64,000 bases of DNA from Bacteroidota bacterium. GTDB lineage: Bacteria > Bacteroidota > Bacteroidia > AKYH767-A > OLB10. The position numbers and the translations under genes are program-made. The DNA lies in assembly GCA_016713525.1 (NCBI GenBank), contig JADJOZ010000001.1:248001-312000 (forward strand). Direction: 5' to 3'. Shown one piece after another: positions 19,200-28,628 of the stretch. Numbering within the stretch: position 1 is the first letter of the stretch; each line of letters opens with the position of its first letter. The notes beneath the pieces are model-generated. The model searched no databases. It worked only from the letters and a program-made list of their open reading frames with translations, and was not told the DNA's origin.

Positions 19200-21245
19200 A
19201 TGAAAAAGCCCAATGCACTTATTAATTCATCGAGTCCTTATTTACTTCAGCATGCCTATAATCCTGTGAATTGGTTTCCATGGGGTGAAGAAGCATTGCA
19301 AAGAGCTGCTCAGGAAAATAAGCTTTTATTGATTAGTATTGGATACAGTGCCTGTCACTGGTGTCATGTTATGGAGCACGAATCCTTTGAAGATGAAAGT
19401 GTAGCAGAAATAATGAATGCCAATTTCATTTGCATTAAAGTTGATCGTGAAGAACGTCCGGATATTGATCAGGTTTATATGTCAGCTGTACAACTTCTTA
19501 CAGGCAGGGGCGGTTGGCCACTGAATTGTTTTGCCCTTCCGGATGGAAAACCGGTATATGGAGGAACTTATTTTCCAAAATCACAATGGATGAATGTTCT
19601 TTTGAATTTATCGGATGGTTATAAAAATGATCAGGCAAAATTCTATGATTATGCATCTCAATTAACTGATGGAATTAAACAAGAAGACTTATTTCCGGTA
19701 TCAGAAATGGTACCTGAGTTTGCGAAGGAAGTTGTAGAATCTGCAATTCAGAACTGGCATAAACAAATTGATATGGCTGAAGGAGGCCCCAATAGGGCTC
19801 CAAAGTTTCCATTACCTAATAATTATCACTTTTTATTAAACTATACTTTTTATTATAATGATAATGTAATGGAGAAATATTTGAAACTGACTCTTAAAAA
19901 GATGGCTTATGGGGGAATTTACGATCAAATTGCTGGTGGCTTTTCACGGTATTCAGTAGATCATTTATGGAAAGTACCACATTTTGAAAAAATGCTTTAC
20001 GACAATGCCCAACTCATTTCACTCTATTCAAATGCATTCAAACGATTTGGTGACCCCTTGTATCAGGAAATAGTTGAAGCAACGATTCATTTTGTGAATC
20101 ATGAGCTTAAAGGAGATTTTGGGAATTATTTTTCGGCACTAGATGCAGATTCTGAAGGTGAAGAAGGTAAATATTATGTTTGGACCAAAGATGAGTTGAT
20201 GACGCTTGCCGGTGATGACTTTGCAGTTATTGAATCTTATTATAATATTAATGAAACCGGATATTGGGAGCATGGTAATTATATTTTATTACGAAAGAAA
20301 GATGATGATGAGATAGCTGAACAGTTCCATATTTCAAAAAATCAATTAAAAGAAATTGTGAATCGCTTTAAGAATAAGGCAATGTTGATCAGATCTGAAC
20401 GCATACCGCCAGGTCTTGACGATAAAACTTTAATATCCTGGAATGCACTGATGGTAACATCTCTCATTGATGCACATCAGGCTTTTGATTCTGATAATTA
20501 TCTGGATGATGCTATTACATGTGTTTCATTTTTAATGAAACATGCTTTACAGGAAGACGGATCAATTTGTCATACTTTCAAAAATGGTAAATCTACCATC
20601 TCAGGATTTTTGGAAGATTATGCCTTTCTAATACAGGCACTTGTTAAATGTTATGAATCCACATTTGATAACGCATATCTTGAATATGCTAAGCAATTAC
20701 TGGAATATTGTGTTAACCACTTCCATGATCCGAATTCCGGATTTTTCTATTTTACATCTGATAAGGATTCGCCGTTGATTGCCAGAAAATTCGAAATTCA
20801 GGACAATGTAATTGCATCCTCAAATTCACAGATGGCAATTAACCTGTTCCAGTTGGGACGTTTTTTTGAAAATGATTTATGGATTGAAATGAGTGGTAAA
20901 ATGGTGTCAGGATTGGAGCCTAAAATGGTTCAGTACGGTTCAGCCTTCAGCAATTGGCTGAATTATTATCTGATGCGGATTGTGCCCTCTCAGGAATTGA
21001 TAATAACCGGTCCGGAGGCATTGGCTTATGGCAGACATTTTACTAAAAAATTCTTTGGATCGGCGGCCTTAATTGGTGGTACTACCGATATTTCCAAAAT
21101 ACCACTTATCACTAACCGGAATCAAGGGTCTGAAACGCTTATTTACCTGTGCGAGAATAAAGTATGTAATATCCCCTATAAAACGGTAGAGGAGGCCATC
21201 CTTAAATTGAAGGAGAATAAAGGTTCTTTTTCAGGTTTGGACTGA
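19200..21245 (+). CDS. Thioredoxin domain-containing protein (DUF255 / YyaL family)
   Basis: About 681 residues, the usual length for the DUF255 (SSP411/YyaL) family. The N-terminal thioredoxin-like domain has NSSSPYLLQHAYNPVNW, the redox motif CHWC (C52/C55), SFEDESVAEIMN, VDREERPDID and GGWPLNCF. The rest is an alpha/alpha toroid resembling N-acylglucosamine epimerases and cellulases, with PKFP, GGIYDQIAGGFSRYSVD, WKVPHFEKMLYDNAQ, SALDADSEGEEG and SWNALM. The biochemical role is not established. I start at ATG 19200; a TTG at 19194 overlaps TATCTTTG (19189-19196), which looks like a -7 box, so if that box is real the mRNA has almost no leader. Confidence 0.9.
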   Translation: MKKPNALINSSSPYLLQHAYNPVNWFPWGEEALQRAAQENKLLLISIGYSACHWCHVMEHESFEDESVAEIMNANFICIKVDREERPDIDQVYMSAVQLLTGRGGWPLNCFALPDGKPVYGGTYFPKSQWMNVLLNLSDGYKNDQAKFYDYASQLTDGIKQEDLFPVSEMVPEFAKEVVESAIQNWHKQIDMAEGGPNRAPKFPLPNNYHFLLNYTFYYNDNVMEKYLKLTLKKMAYGGIYDQIAGGFSRYSVDHLWKVPHFEKMLYDNAQLISLYSNAFKRFGDPLYQEIVEATIHFVNHELKGDFGNYFSALDADSEGEEGKYYVWTKDELMTLAGDDFAVIESYYNINETGYWEHGNYILLRKKDDDEIAEQFHISKNQLKEIVNRFKNKAMLIRSERIPPGLDDKTLISWNALMVTSLIDAHQAFDSDNYLDDAITCVSFLMKHALQEDGSICHTFKNGKSTISGFLEDYAFLIQALVKCYESTFDNAYLEYAKQLLEYCVNHFHDPNSGFFYFTSDKDSPLIARKFEIQDNVIASSNSQMAINLFQLGRFFENDLWIEMSGKMVSGLEPKMVQYGSAFSNWLNYYLMRIVPSQELIITGPEALAYGRHFTKKFFGSAALIGGTTDISKIPLITNRNQGSETLIYLCENKVCNIPYKTVEEAILKLKENKGSFSGLD

Positions 21246-21254
21246 TCTAAATCA

Positions 21255-21285
21255 TTTGGTTTTTCAGAAAAAAGTTATTACTTTC
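21255..21285 (+). promoter_or_regulatory. Predicted Bacteroidota promoter for the EF-G paralogue
   Basis: TTTG (21255-21258), a 20-bp spacer, then TACTTTC (21279-21285). The predicted start of transcription is near 21292, leaving a leader of about 60 nt that contains an inverted repeat. Confidence 0.55.
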
Positions 21286-21301
21286 AGGTTTCATTTTAAG
21301 A

Positions 21302-21320
21302 GGTACTTATAGTAAGTACC
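21302..21320 (+). promoter_or_regulatory. Perfect inverted repeat in the 5' leader of the EF-G paralogue
   Basis: Arms of 8 bp (21302-21309 and 21313-21320) around a 3-nt centre, just downstream of the predicted promoter and about 35 bp before the ATG. It could be an mRNA hairpin or a repressor operator. No T tract follows, so it is not a terminator. Confidence 0.5.
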
Positions 21321-21354
21321 CCGGGATTGTATTAACCCTTAAAAACCTATCCTT

Positions 21355-23487
21355 ATGAAATCATACGACGAAAAGCACATTAAAAACATTGCTCTTGTTG
21401 GCGGTGCAAAGAGTGGAAAAACGACCTTGGCTGAGACCATGTTATTTGAAGCAGGAATAATTACCAGACGTGGTTCAGTTGAAGAAAAAAATACAATTTC
21501 CGATTATCATGAAATTGAGCATGATCGTGGTAATTCAGTTTATGCAACCGCATTACATACCGAATGGCGGGATTATAAAATCAATATTATTGATACCCCT
21601 GGCTTAGATGATTTTATTGGTGAAGTTATTGCAGCTGTACGGGTTTGTGACACTGCAGTGATGGTGCTGAATGCTCAGCATGGTGTTGAAGTTGGGGCTG
21701 AACTGATCTGGAGCTACGTTGATGAATATAAGAAGCCAACCATTTTTGTTGTGAATCAACTGGATCATGAATATGCCAATTTTAATACGGCTGTTGAGCA
21801 GGCAAAAGCCAGTTTTGGAAATCAGGTTACTATCATGCAATATCCGGTTAATCAGGGATTAGGATTTAATGCTTTCATCGATTTACTCAAGATGAAAATG
21901 TACAGATTTTCTGAAAACGGAGGCAAGCCGGAAAAACTGGATATACCGGAAGCGGAACTTGCACGTGCACAGGAGTTACACACTATTTTGGTTGAAAAAG
22001 CTGCAGAGAATGATGAGCAACTGATGGATTTATATTTCCAAAAAGGAAATCTTGATGAAGATGAAATGCGGGCGGGTATAAAGAAAGGTATGATGAGTCA
22101 TGATATTTTTCCGGTGTTTTGTCTATCAGCTAAAAAAAATATGGGTAGTGGCAGACTGATGGGATTCATCGATAATGTTGCACCTTCAGCAATAGAAATG
22201 CCTGCAGAAAGGACTACTGACGGGCAAGAATTGTTTTGTAAAGTTGATGGTCCTCCTGTTCTGTTTGTATTCAAAACCCTGGTAGAGCCACATTTGGGGA
22301 AACTTACATTTTTCAAGGTGCTGTCGGGTGAAGTGGTTGCAGGAACCGATTTAGTGAATTCCGATACAGGAGTAACCGAACGAATCGGTCAACTCTTTAT
22401 TATGGATGGTAATAACCGAAATCCAATTGACCGACTTAAGGCAGGAGATATTGGATCCTCATTAAAATTAAAAAGTACATTAACCAATCATACTCTCACA
22501 ACAAAAGGTTCCGGAATTAAAATTGAACCGATTCAATTCCCGGTGCCCAGAATAAGAGTCGCCATAATTGCCAAAAATAAGGCGGATGATGAAAAATTAA
22601 GCGAAGTACTTCAGGAAATTCATATGGAAGATCCGACTCTTCAGGTTGATTACGACAGGGAAATGAAACAAGTACTTTTACTTGGGCAAGGGGAGTTACA
22701 TTTGGCAGTAACCAAGTGGCGACTAGAGCATGTCTATAAAATGGAGGTGGATTTTTTAAAGCCGCGTATTCCTTACAGGGAAACAATTCTTCGTGCTGCT
22801 AATGCTTCATACCGTCATAAAAAACAATCGGGTGGGGCGGGACAATTTGGAGAGGTGTATATTAAGATTGAACCAATTCATGCTCATACAAACGGAAAGC
22901 CGGAGCACCAGATTCGGGAAGTTGAAGAAGTAGCATTGCCTTGGGGAGGAAAACTGGTTTTTAATAATTGTATTACCGGAGGTGTGATTGATTCAAGATT
23001 TATTCCTTCTATCCTGAAGGGAGTAATGGATAAAATGAATGAAGGCCCTCTTACCGGTTCATATGTCAGGGATATTGTAGTAAGTGTTTACGATGGTAAA
23101 ATGCATCCGGTTGACTCTAATGATATATCTTTTAAAATTGCCGGAATGATGGCATTTAAAGAAGCCTTTCATCAGGCTGAACCACAATTGCTGGAGCCCA
23201 TTTATGATGTTGAAATTGAAATGCCTGAGTCTGTGATGGGTGAAGTTATGAGTGAATTGCAGTCACGGCGTTCAATCATAACAGGAATGGATAACAGAGG
23301 TGGCTATCAGGTTATTAAGGCTCGAACCCCACTTGCTGAACTTGATAAGTCATCTGTAAACTTACGCTCAATTACTCAGGGACGGGCAAGAATAAAATCG
23401 GTGTTCCTGGAATACCTGCCCGTGCCACCCGAATTACAACAAAAATTGACAGTGGAATACAATCAACAGATTCATCAGGATCATTGA
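21355..23487 (+). CDS. Elongation factor G-like protein (EF-G2 type)
   Basis: A 710-residue translational GTPase with full EF-G architecture: G domain with P-loop GGAKSGKT (16-23), DTPG (80-83) and NQLD (134-137) where canonical GTPases have NKxD; domain II (FVFKTLVEPHLGKLTFFKVLSGEV); domain III; domain IV (SGGAGQFGEVYIKIEP, GGVIDSRFIPSILKGV); and domain V (LLEPIYDVEIEMPESVMGEV). The divergent switch region and the NQLD motif fit the EF-G2 group rather than the housekeeping FusA, which is normally encoded in the str operon. EF-G2 roles are poorly defined (ribosome rescue, stress or slow-growth translation are possibilities). It is monocistronic with its own promoter and leader inverted repeat. 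Confidence 0.9.
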   Translation: MKSYDEKHIKNIALVGGAKSGKTTLAETMLFEAGIITRRGSVEEKNTISDYHEIEHDRGNSVYATALHTEWRDYKINIIDTPGLDDFIGEVIAAVRVCDTAVMVLNAQHGVEVGAELIWSYVDEYKKPTIFVVNQLDHEYANFNTAVEQAKASFGNQVTIMQYPVNQGLGFNAFIDLLKMKMYRFSENGGKPEKLDIPEAELARAQELHTILVEKAAENDEQLMDLYFQKGNLDEDEMRAGIKKGMMSHDIFPVFCLSAKKNMGSGRLMGFIDNVAPSAIEMPAERTTDGQELFCKVDGPPVLFVFKTLVEPHLGKLTFFKVLSGEVVAGTDLVNSDTGVTERIGQLFIMDGNNRNPIDRLKAGDIGSSLKLKSTLTNHTLTTKGSGIKIEPIQFPVPRIRVAIIAKNKADDEKLSEVLQEIHMEDPTLQVDYDREMKQVLLLGQGELHLAVTKWRLEHVYKMEVDFLKPRIPYRETILRAANASYRHKKQSGGAGQFGEVYIKIEPIHAHTNGKPEHQIREVEEVALPWGGKLVFNNCITGGVIDSRFIPSILKGVMDKMNEGPLTGSYVRDIVVSVYDGKMHPVDSNDISFKIAGMMAFKEAFHQAEPQLLEPIYDVEIEMPESVMGEVMSELQSRRSIITGMDNRGGYQVIKARTPLAELDKSSVNLRSITQGRARIKSVFLEYLPVPPELQQKLTVEYNQQIHQDH

Positions 23488-23553
23488 TTATCAGATAATT
23501 GTGAGAAACTTAAAACTGTAACCCGAGTTCCGGTTTATTCGTTAAAAGAATGA

Positions 23554-23991
23554 ATGAAACCGATCCTAAATAACAAAAACCGGCTTGTGTGGATTATTAC
23601 AGGAATCTGCTTGGCAACTTTGTTTAATTCATGTGTAAAGGATGATAAGTCCTGCATTGCTTCCCGAGGAGGAGGTGCAAATAATGTTTTCATAACTCCC
23701 ACTTTCAATGGAATTGCTTTTTCAGGCAATGACAATGTGGTTGACACTGTTTTCATAAAGTATGGTTCCTCTGTTTTTCCAGGAACAAATCCTAAAAAAT
23801 ATGACGAAATAATTGTATCGATTGAGGATCGAAATAATGTGGCTATTAGGAGGTTATCATGCGGAATTTTCTATTTTTGGGTAGTCAGTCAGGATACATT
23901 AACTGGAAACAGAATTACCGGTGGAGCAAGTTTTATAACCGATAAGATCAATGATACTTATCAGATTTCGGTACCTCTCAAGGCGCAGTAA
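23554..23991 (+). CDS. Small lipoprotein, paralogue of the 24.6 kb gene
   Basis: 145 residues with a signal peptide and lipobox LFNSC (C27), followed by VKDDK. That acidic/Lys stretch resembles the lipoprotein export signal that sends Bacteroidota lipoproteins to the outer surface. The mature part shares a pattern with the protein at 24615-25028: DT(V/I)(F/Y)(I/M)KYG, FPG, CGI(F/Y)YF, GG, FIT and a beta-rich C-terminus ending in a PVPV/SVPL strand. No known family is recognised; a single beta-sandwich domain is likely. The function is unknown. Confidence 0.7.
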   Translation: MKPILNNKNRLVWIITGICLATLFNSCVKDDKSCIASRGGGANNVFITPTFNGIAFSGNDNVVDTVFIKYGSSVFPGTNPKKYDEIIVSIEDRNNVAIRRLSCGIFYFWVVSQDTLTGNRITGGASFITDKINDTYQISVPLKAQ

Positions 23992-24048
23992 AAATATCAT
24001 GTTGTGATTTTACGATCCATTTTATTTCCTTTGTACAAAAATTAGCAT

Positions 24049-24591
24049 ATGTCAGATCAAGAAGTGGGAATAGGCTCCCGTGTCCGTCACCCCGAATTTG
24101 GTGAAGGTGTTGTAATTAATGTGAAGCCCAAAACTTACCTGGTTGTTTTTATTCAAAGGGGTAAAATTGAAGTTGCAAAATCATATGTCAATCTGGAAAT
24201 TGTAGATGCTGTAGAGCCTGAAACAGATCTGGTAAGTCTTTCAGGTGTGGAGAAGATTATGACCAACATCATAAAAAGATACAGCGATATACAGGAAACT
24301 GTTCCTATGGGAATTAAGTGGACAGGTGGAAAGATGATTCTTCAACCTGCAAGTGCTTCACTCAAGCCCAAAGAAATTCCTATCGATATGTTTTTTAATA
24401 AGATTATCATGTTGAGAGATCGTTTACGTGTACTTGAGCAACGAATCAATTCGAATGATAAACTTTCAGAAGAAGAGAAAGTGAATATGCAACAATATAT
24501 CACTCGTATTTATGGAAGCTTAACGACATTCAATGTTCTTTTCCGTGATGATAAAGACCATTTTGTTGGCGAAAAGGGAAGTAAAGAATAA
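24049..24591 (+). CDS. Tudor/SH3-like cytoplasmic protein of unknown function
   Basis: 180 residues, no signal peptide. The first 50 form an SH3/Tudor-like barrel (VGIGSRVRHPEFGEGVVINV ... VFIQRGKIEVAKSYVNLEIV), like the small domains at the C-terminus of UvrD or in CarD-type proteins. The remainder is mostly helical (MFFNKIIMLRDRLRVLEQRIN ... SEEEKVNMQQYITRIYGSL) and may form a coiled coil. The pattern looks typical of a conserved Bacteroidota protein, but I know no assigned role. Nucleic-acid or RNA-polymerase contact is a guess from the fold. It lies between two related lipoprotein genes on the same strand. Confidence 0.7.
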   Translation: MSDQEVGIGSRVRHPEFGEGVVINVKPKTYLVVFIQRGKIEVAKSYVNLEIVDAVEPETDLVSLSGVEKIMTNIIKRYSDIQETVPMGIKWTGGKMILQPASASLKPKEIPIDMFFNKIIMLRDRLRVLEQRINSNDKLSEEEKVNMQQYITRIYGSLTTFNVLFRDDKDHFVGEKGSKE

Positions 24592-24614
24592 ACATAAAAG
24601 AAAAATATATTATC

Positions 24615-25028
24615 ATGAAATTATTTCTGTCAATTGCTGTTCTGTTAGCCATTAGCTTTGCTTCCTGCAAGGATGAAGCATACGAAGAAGTTTGTGTTTG
24701 CGGTAAAGGCGGCAACCTCACTTTTATTTTTAAACAACAACATCATGGTGATCCAATTGCAAGTACCTCAACTTACAGAGATACTATTTACATGAAATAC
24801 GGTGCTCAGGAATTTCCTGGTGCCGATCGTTCCAACTATGATGCCTATTTTGTAGGTGTTCCCGGAGAAAATGAAGTGAAAGTAGAAAATATGCGTTGCG
24901 GAATCTATTATTTCTACGGCGCAGGATATGATGCTTCTATCAGTGAAGTGGTTCGCGGAGGAATTCCTTTTATAACGGAATCAACATCCGGAACTATTGA
25001 AATTCCTGTTCCGGTTACAGAAGATTAA
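24615..25028 (+). CDS. Small lipoprotein, paralogue of the 23.6 kb gene
   Basis: 137 residues, with signal peptide and lipobox SFASC (C18) followed by KDEAYEE, again like a surface-export signal. A CVCGKGG motif follows. The core matches the 23554-23991 protein: DTIYMKYG, FPGADRSNYD, MRCGIYYFYGAGYD, GGIPFIT, EIPVPV. It begins 23 bp after the Tudor-like gene and converges on purC with 6 bp between stops. The function is unknown; the pair looks like an old duplication. Confidence 0.7.
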   Translation: MKLFLSIAVLLAISFASCKDEAYEEVCVCGKGGNLTFIFKQQHHGDPIASTSTYRDTIYMKYGAQEFPGADRSNYDAYFVGVPGENEVKVENMRCGIYYFYGAGYDASISEVVRGGIPFITESTSGTIEIPVPVTED

Positions 25029-25034
25029 AACTGA

Positions 25035-25989
25035 TTATTTTAAAGCTGCCAGACTGTTTAATACATTCTTTTCTACTCTTGCCAGTATATTCTCAGTAGA
25101 AGCCCTTTGAAATTTCTCACCTCTGACCTGTTCATACAATTCAATGTACCGATCAGAAACCATTTGAACAATCTCAGTGCTCATGAATGGAACTACCTGT
25201 CCTTCCAGACCTTGAAAATTGTTTGCAATAAGCCATTGACGAAGAAATTCCTTAGAGAGTTGTTTTTGAGCTTCCCCTTTTTGCTGCCTCTTCATACCCT
25301 GCTGCATAAAAATAGCGTGATGAATCAGGCGTATGAATTTCATCTATCACTCTGATGACACCATTCGATTTTCCAAATTCATATTTGGTATCAACAAGAA
25401 GCAGGCCTTGAGTTGCAGCCATTTCTGTCCCTTTCTTAAAAAGCGCTCTGGTATAAATTTCTAATTGGATATAATCATCTTCATCAACAATGCCTTTCTC
25501 AATTATTTCCTCTCTTGAAATGTCTTCATCATGACCGTGATCGCTCTTGGTTGTAGGTGTAATTATTGGAGAAGGTAATTTATCATTTTCTTTTAATCCC
25601 TCAGGTAATACCACCCCACAAAGTATTCGTTTGCCACTTTGATAAGTTCGCCACGCATGGCCGGCTAAATAACCGCGAATAACCATTTCAACACGAAATG
25701 TAGTACACATATGTCCTATGGTTACATTTGGATCTGGCACAGCAATAGTCCAGTTGGGAACAATATCTTTTGTAGCATCCAAAAAATAGGCTGCAAGCTG
25801 ATTTAATACCTGACCTTTATATGGAATTGCTTCCGGCAACACTACATCAAAAGCTGAGATGCGGTCGCTGACAACCATAACCATGTATTTGTTGTCGATA
25901 GTATAAACATCTCGGACTTTACCTTTGTAAAAAGTTGTTTGTCCGGGAAAACGGAATGAAGTTGCTTTTAGAGTATTCATATTTAACAA
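25035..25989 (-). CDS. purC: Phosphoribosylaminoimidazole-succinocarboxamide synthase (frameshifted)
   Basis: SAICAR synthetase of purine biosynthesis, joining CAIR and aspartate with ATP. The N-terminal part (25252-25989) has FYKGKVRDVYTI, SDRISAFDVVLPE, KGQVLNQLAAYF, EMVIRGYLAGHAWRTY, PTTKSDHGHDEDIS, LLLVDTKYEFGK and IDEIHTPDSSRYF. The rest is in another frame (25035-25343): QQKGEAQKQLSKEFLRQWL ... VSDRYIELYEQVRGEKF. The frames join near 25288, where GYEE should be followed by RQQKGE, so one extra or two missing bases explain it. The combined length of about 317 codons fits the long PurC form. As the enzyme is needed for purine synthesis, a sequence error is more likely than loss. It lies 25 bp downstream of lptD, probably cotranscribed. 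Confidence 0.9.
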
Positions 25990-26014
25990 TGCTAATTATT
26001 TCTAAAGAAAGAAT

Positions 26015-28576
26015 TTATTGATCATAAATATCATTTTTCTTAGATAGTTTTAAATCTTGCAAAACCGAAGACTTCACATTTATCTGGAAAAAATAGTTTT
26101 GTTGCTGGCCGAATGGAACCCAGTTCATACGCATTTCCCAGCAATGGAGATCACGGTATATTCCTAAGCTGGTATACGAAAGATCTTTTGCTTTAAAATC
26201 ATAGCCCGAGTTAAAAGTAACTTTCCAGTTTGGAGTCACCGCTAAATCACCACTGAAGTTGAGCGTCTGATTTATTTGTGCCTCCAGTATTCCAGCTCTG
26301 GAATAGGATAAGTTATAGGAGACTGCGAGGTTAAAAGGTACATTATAATCAACATAATTACCCGGATTTCTATTAATGGCATCCAATTCAGCTTCTGTTC
26401 CTTTATCGCTTTTTTTCATGGTAGTATTGTTCAGATTGAATCCAATACTCATGGCGGCATTTGTTAATCGACCAAGCCGATTATTTTCATTCAATTCAAA
26501 CTTATTTATCTTTCTTCCAATTGAATCAGAGATATAAGGATCAAAACTTCCCGATAAATTAATGTTTACTCTGTCGAATAAAATGGTCCGGCCATTCACA
26601 TTTATATTCGACCAGTTCAGTGAATCAGCAGCAGTATTGTAACTCATCCCTACAGCGAGACTTTCAAAAATTTTTTTTTTTTTCAGATTCACAGCGGTAT
26701 CAGTCACTGTGCGGGTTTTCATCTCCAGATTATTGTCGAGGGCAAAACCAATCACCCCATATTTTCCGGAAGGCGGCCCACCGAAAATTCCATTCTCGAA
26801 AATGGAATAGGTGCCTTGTGTACCTGCAGAATCAATTTGATAAACTTTGTATGCATTGAATGTAGGATCACTGAAATCGGGGCGATAGCTATACGAAATC
26901 GTGGGGGACATCACATGTCGGATAGCTGCAATTTTCCCTTTCTTTATCGCTGTCATTCCATAAATTCTGGTGTTCAGTGTGGCAGATGTGATAAAATCAC
27001 GGGCAGAACGGAAACCCTGAACAGTATCGGTAATAACTGTATTTTCTGCAGAGTTGAATTCTTTACGGATAGTTTGCAGATACCACCTTTCATTATAGGA
27101 AACAGAAGGGGAGAGTGTAAAGTATTTGAATACCTGCATCGATGTACTCAATGGTATGCTGTGTGAAATTCCATATCGGAATTGGTCCTTGCTTTCTTTT
27201 CTGAATAACAATGAATCTTTTGTCTGGATGGTATTTTGTAAATTAGACTGATAACTGATGCCAATTTTTTCATACCACTTTTGTGATCCTACAGCAACAA
27301 CCCGTTTGAAAGGGAATAACCGGTTAATACTAAAGTTGGCATTTGGTAAACTCATCGAAACATCTTTCGTAAGTGTGTTTTGAGAATGTGAAAGACTAGC
27401 CGATAAAGCATAAGGTTTTCCGGGCCAGTTTTTCGACCATGAAACTGACGACTGGAAAGTATTAGTCAGGTAATTATTTGCTGATGCAATATTATTTTGA
27501 TAGTATCCCGAACTTCCTGCATTTACATTAGCACTGAATACACTGCTGGGTCGCGCTTTCGGATCCTGACGATGTGTCCATCTAATAAAGAAATCTTTGT
27601 AAAGATTATAATCAGGTAATTCTTTTTCAGATGTTTTTATTTCAGAATAACTAACTGCAATATTTCCATTAAAATGATACCGGCTTGCATAGTTTGAGAT
27701 GAACCGCGTTCCCCAACTGCCCAGTGTGTAAATATCACCTGTAAGTGCAAAGTCCACCACATCTCCAATTCCAAAATAGTATCCGCCTTCTTTAAAATAG
27801 AATCCCAGTCGCGCCGATTCACCATAAGATGGAAATAAAATTCCAGAGGCTCTGCCTTTGCGCGTTGGAAAATATCCGAATGGAATTGCCAGTGGAGTAG
27901 GTACATCCGCAATTACCAGATAGGCTGGGCCGGTAACTACCTTATTGTTCTGTATTACTTTTAACTTATTTGAGGAAATGGAATAATGTGGATGAGGAAG
28001 ATTACAGGTAGTATAGGCTCCATTTTTGATGAAATAATTCCGTTCATCAATACGCTTTACGGTTTGCCCAAGAATAACTCCATCTCCTTGCTGGGTATTT
28101 GCCTGTGCAATGTTGCCTTTATTTGTATCGAAGTTATAGGTGACATTCTGCGCAATGAATTTTTCATCCTTTTGCTTAAATTCCGGAAGCCCGGTTGGAT
28201 TTCCTAAGCTATCGGTGCCTGCTTTTGCATATAGCACTTTAGTACTCCAGTCCACTTCAATGTAGGCGGCATCCATGGTAATGTCTTCGTAATCGACATG
28301 GGCGTTTCCATACAGGTACACTTTTTCGGAGGCAATATCAAAGCGGATCGAATCCTTGGCAGTATAATGCACCTTCGATTTGAGGTCGTTGTTTACCTGC
28401 ATCGACAAGGAGTCCGTTGTCACGGAATCGGCTGCTGCGGCTTGTGAAACTGTCACAATTCCCGAAGAATCGGGCAATTGCTGTCCTTTCGAACCTTTCG
28501 GCATCAAAATGCACACTAAAAGTGCCACTAAAGTGGTTAATATTTTTGTTGATATCGAATTCTTGCTAAACAGCAT
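26015..28576 (-). CDS. lptD: Putative LPS-assembly outer-membrane protein LptD
   Basis: An 853-residue outer-membrane beta-barrel of the LptD (OstA/Imp) family, which inserts lipopolysaccharide into the outer leaflet. It has a signal peptide (about 1-31), then an OstA/LptA-like beta-jellyroll (DSIRFDIASEKVYLYGNAHVDYEDITMDAAYIEVD, written here as separate strands, about residues 72-115), and a conserved stretch near the domain junction (CNLPHPHYSI, YLVIADVPTPLAIPFGYFP, GILFPSYGE), followed by a barrel of many amphipathic strands. Paired cysteines of the E. coli type are not obvious. It is divergent from the amidase/MCE genes, an envelope-biogenesis arrangement recurrent in Bacteroidota (recall). 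Confidence 0.88.
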   Translation of the reverse strand: MLFSKNSISTKILTTLVALLVCILMPKGSKGQQLPDSSGIVTVSQAAAADSVTTDSLSMQVNNDLKSKVHYTAKDSIRFDIASEKVYLYGNAHVDYEDITMDAAYIEVDWSTKVLYAKAGTDSLGNPTGLPEFKQKDEKFIAQNVTYNFDTNKGNIAQANTQQGDGVILGQTVKRIDERNYFIKNGAYTTCNLPHPHYSISSNKLKVIQNNKVVTGPAYLVIADVPTPLAIPFGYFPTRKGRASGILFPSYGESARLGFYFKEGGYYFGIGDVVDFALTGDIYTLGSWGTRFISNYASRYHFNGNIAVSYSEIKTSEKELPDYNLYKDFFIRWTHRQDPKARPSSVFSANVNAGSSGYYQNNIASANNYLTNTFQSSVSWSKNWPGKPYALSASLSHSQNTLTKDVSMSLPNANFSINRLFPFKRVVAVGSQKWYEKIGISYQSNLQNTIQTKDSLLFRKESKDQFRYGISHSIPLSTSMQVFKYFTLSPSVSYNERWYLQTIRKEFNSAENTVITDTVQGFRSARDFITSATLNTRIYGMTAIKKGKIAAIRHVMSPTISYSYRPDFSDPTFNAYKVYQIDSAGTQGTYSIFENGIFGGPPSGKYGVIGFALDNNLEMKTRTVTDTAVNLKKKKIFESLAVGMSYNTAADSLNWSNINVNGRTILFDRVNINLSGSFDPYISDSIGRKINKFELNENNRLGRLTNAAMSIGFNLNNTTMKKSDKGTEAELDAINRNPGNYVDYNVPFNLAVSYNLSYSRAGILEAQINQTLNFSGDLAVTPNWKVTFNSGYDFKAKDLSYTSLGIYRDLHCWEMRMNWVPFGQQQNYFFQINVKSSVLQDLKLSKKNDIYDQ

Positions 28577-28628
28577 CAGACGCCAAAGAGGAGTAATTTT
28601 GAGGACTCAAAGCTAAAGAAAATTAAAA

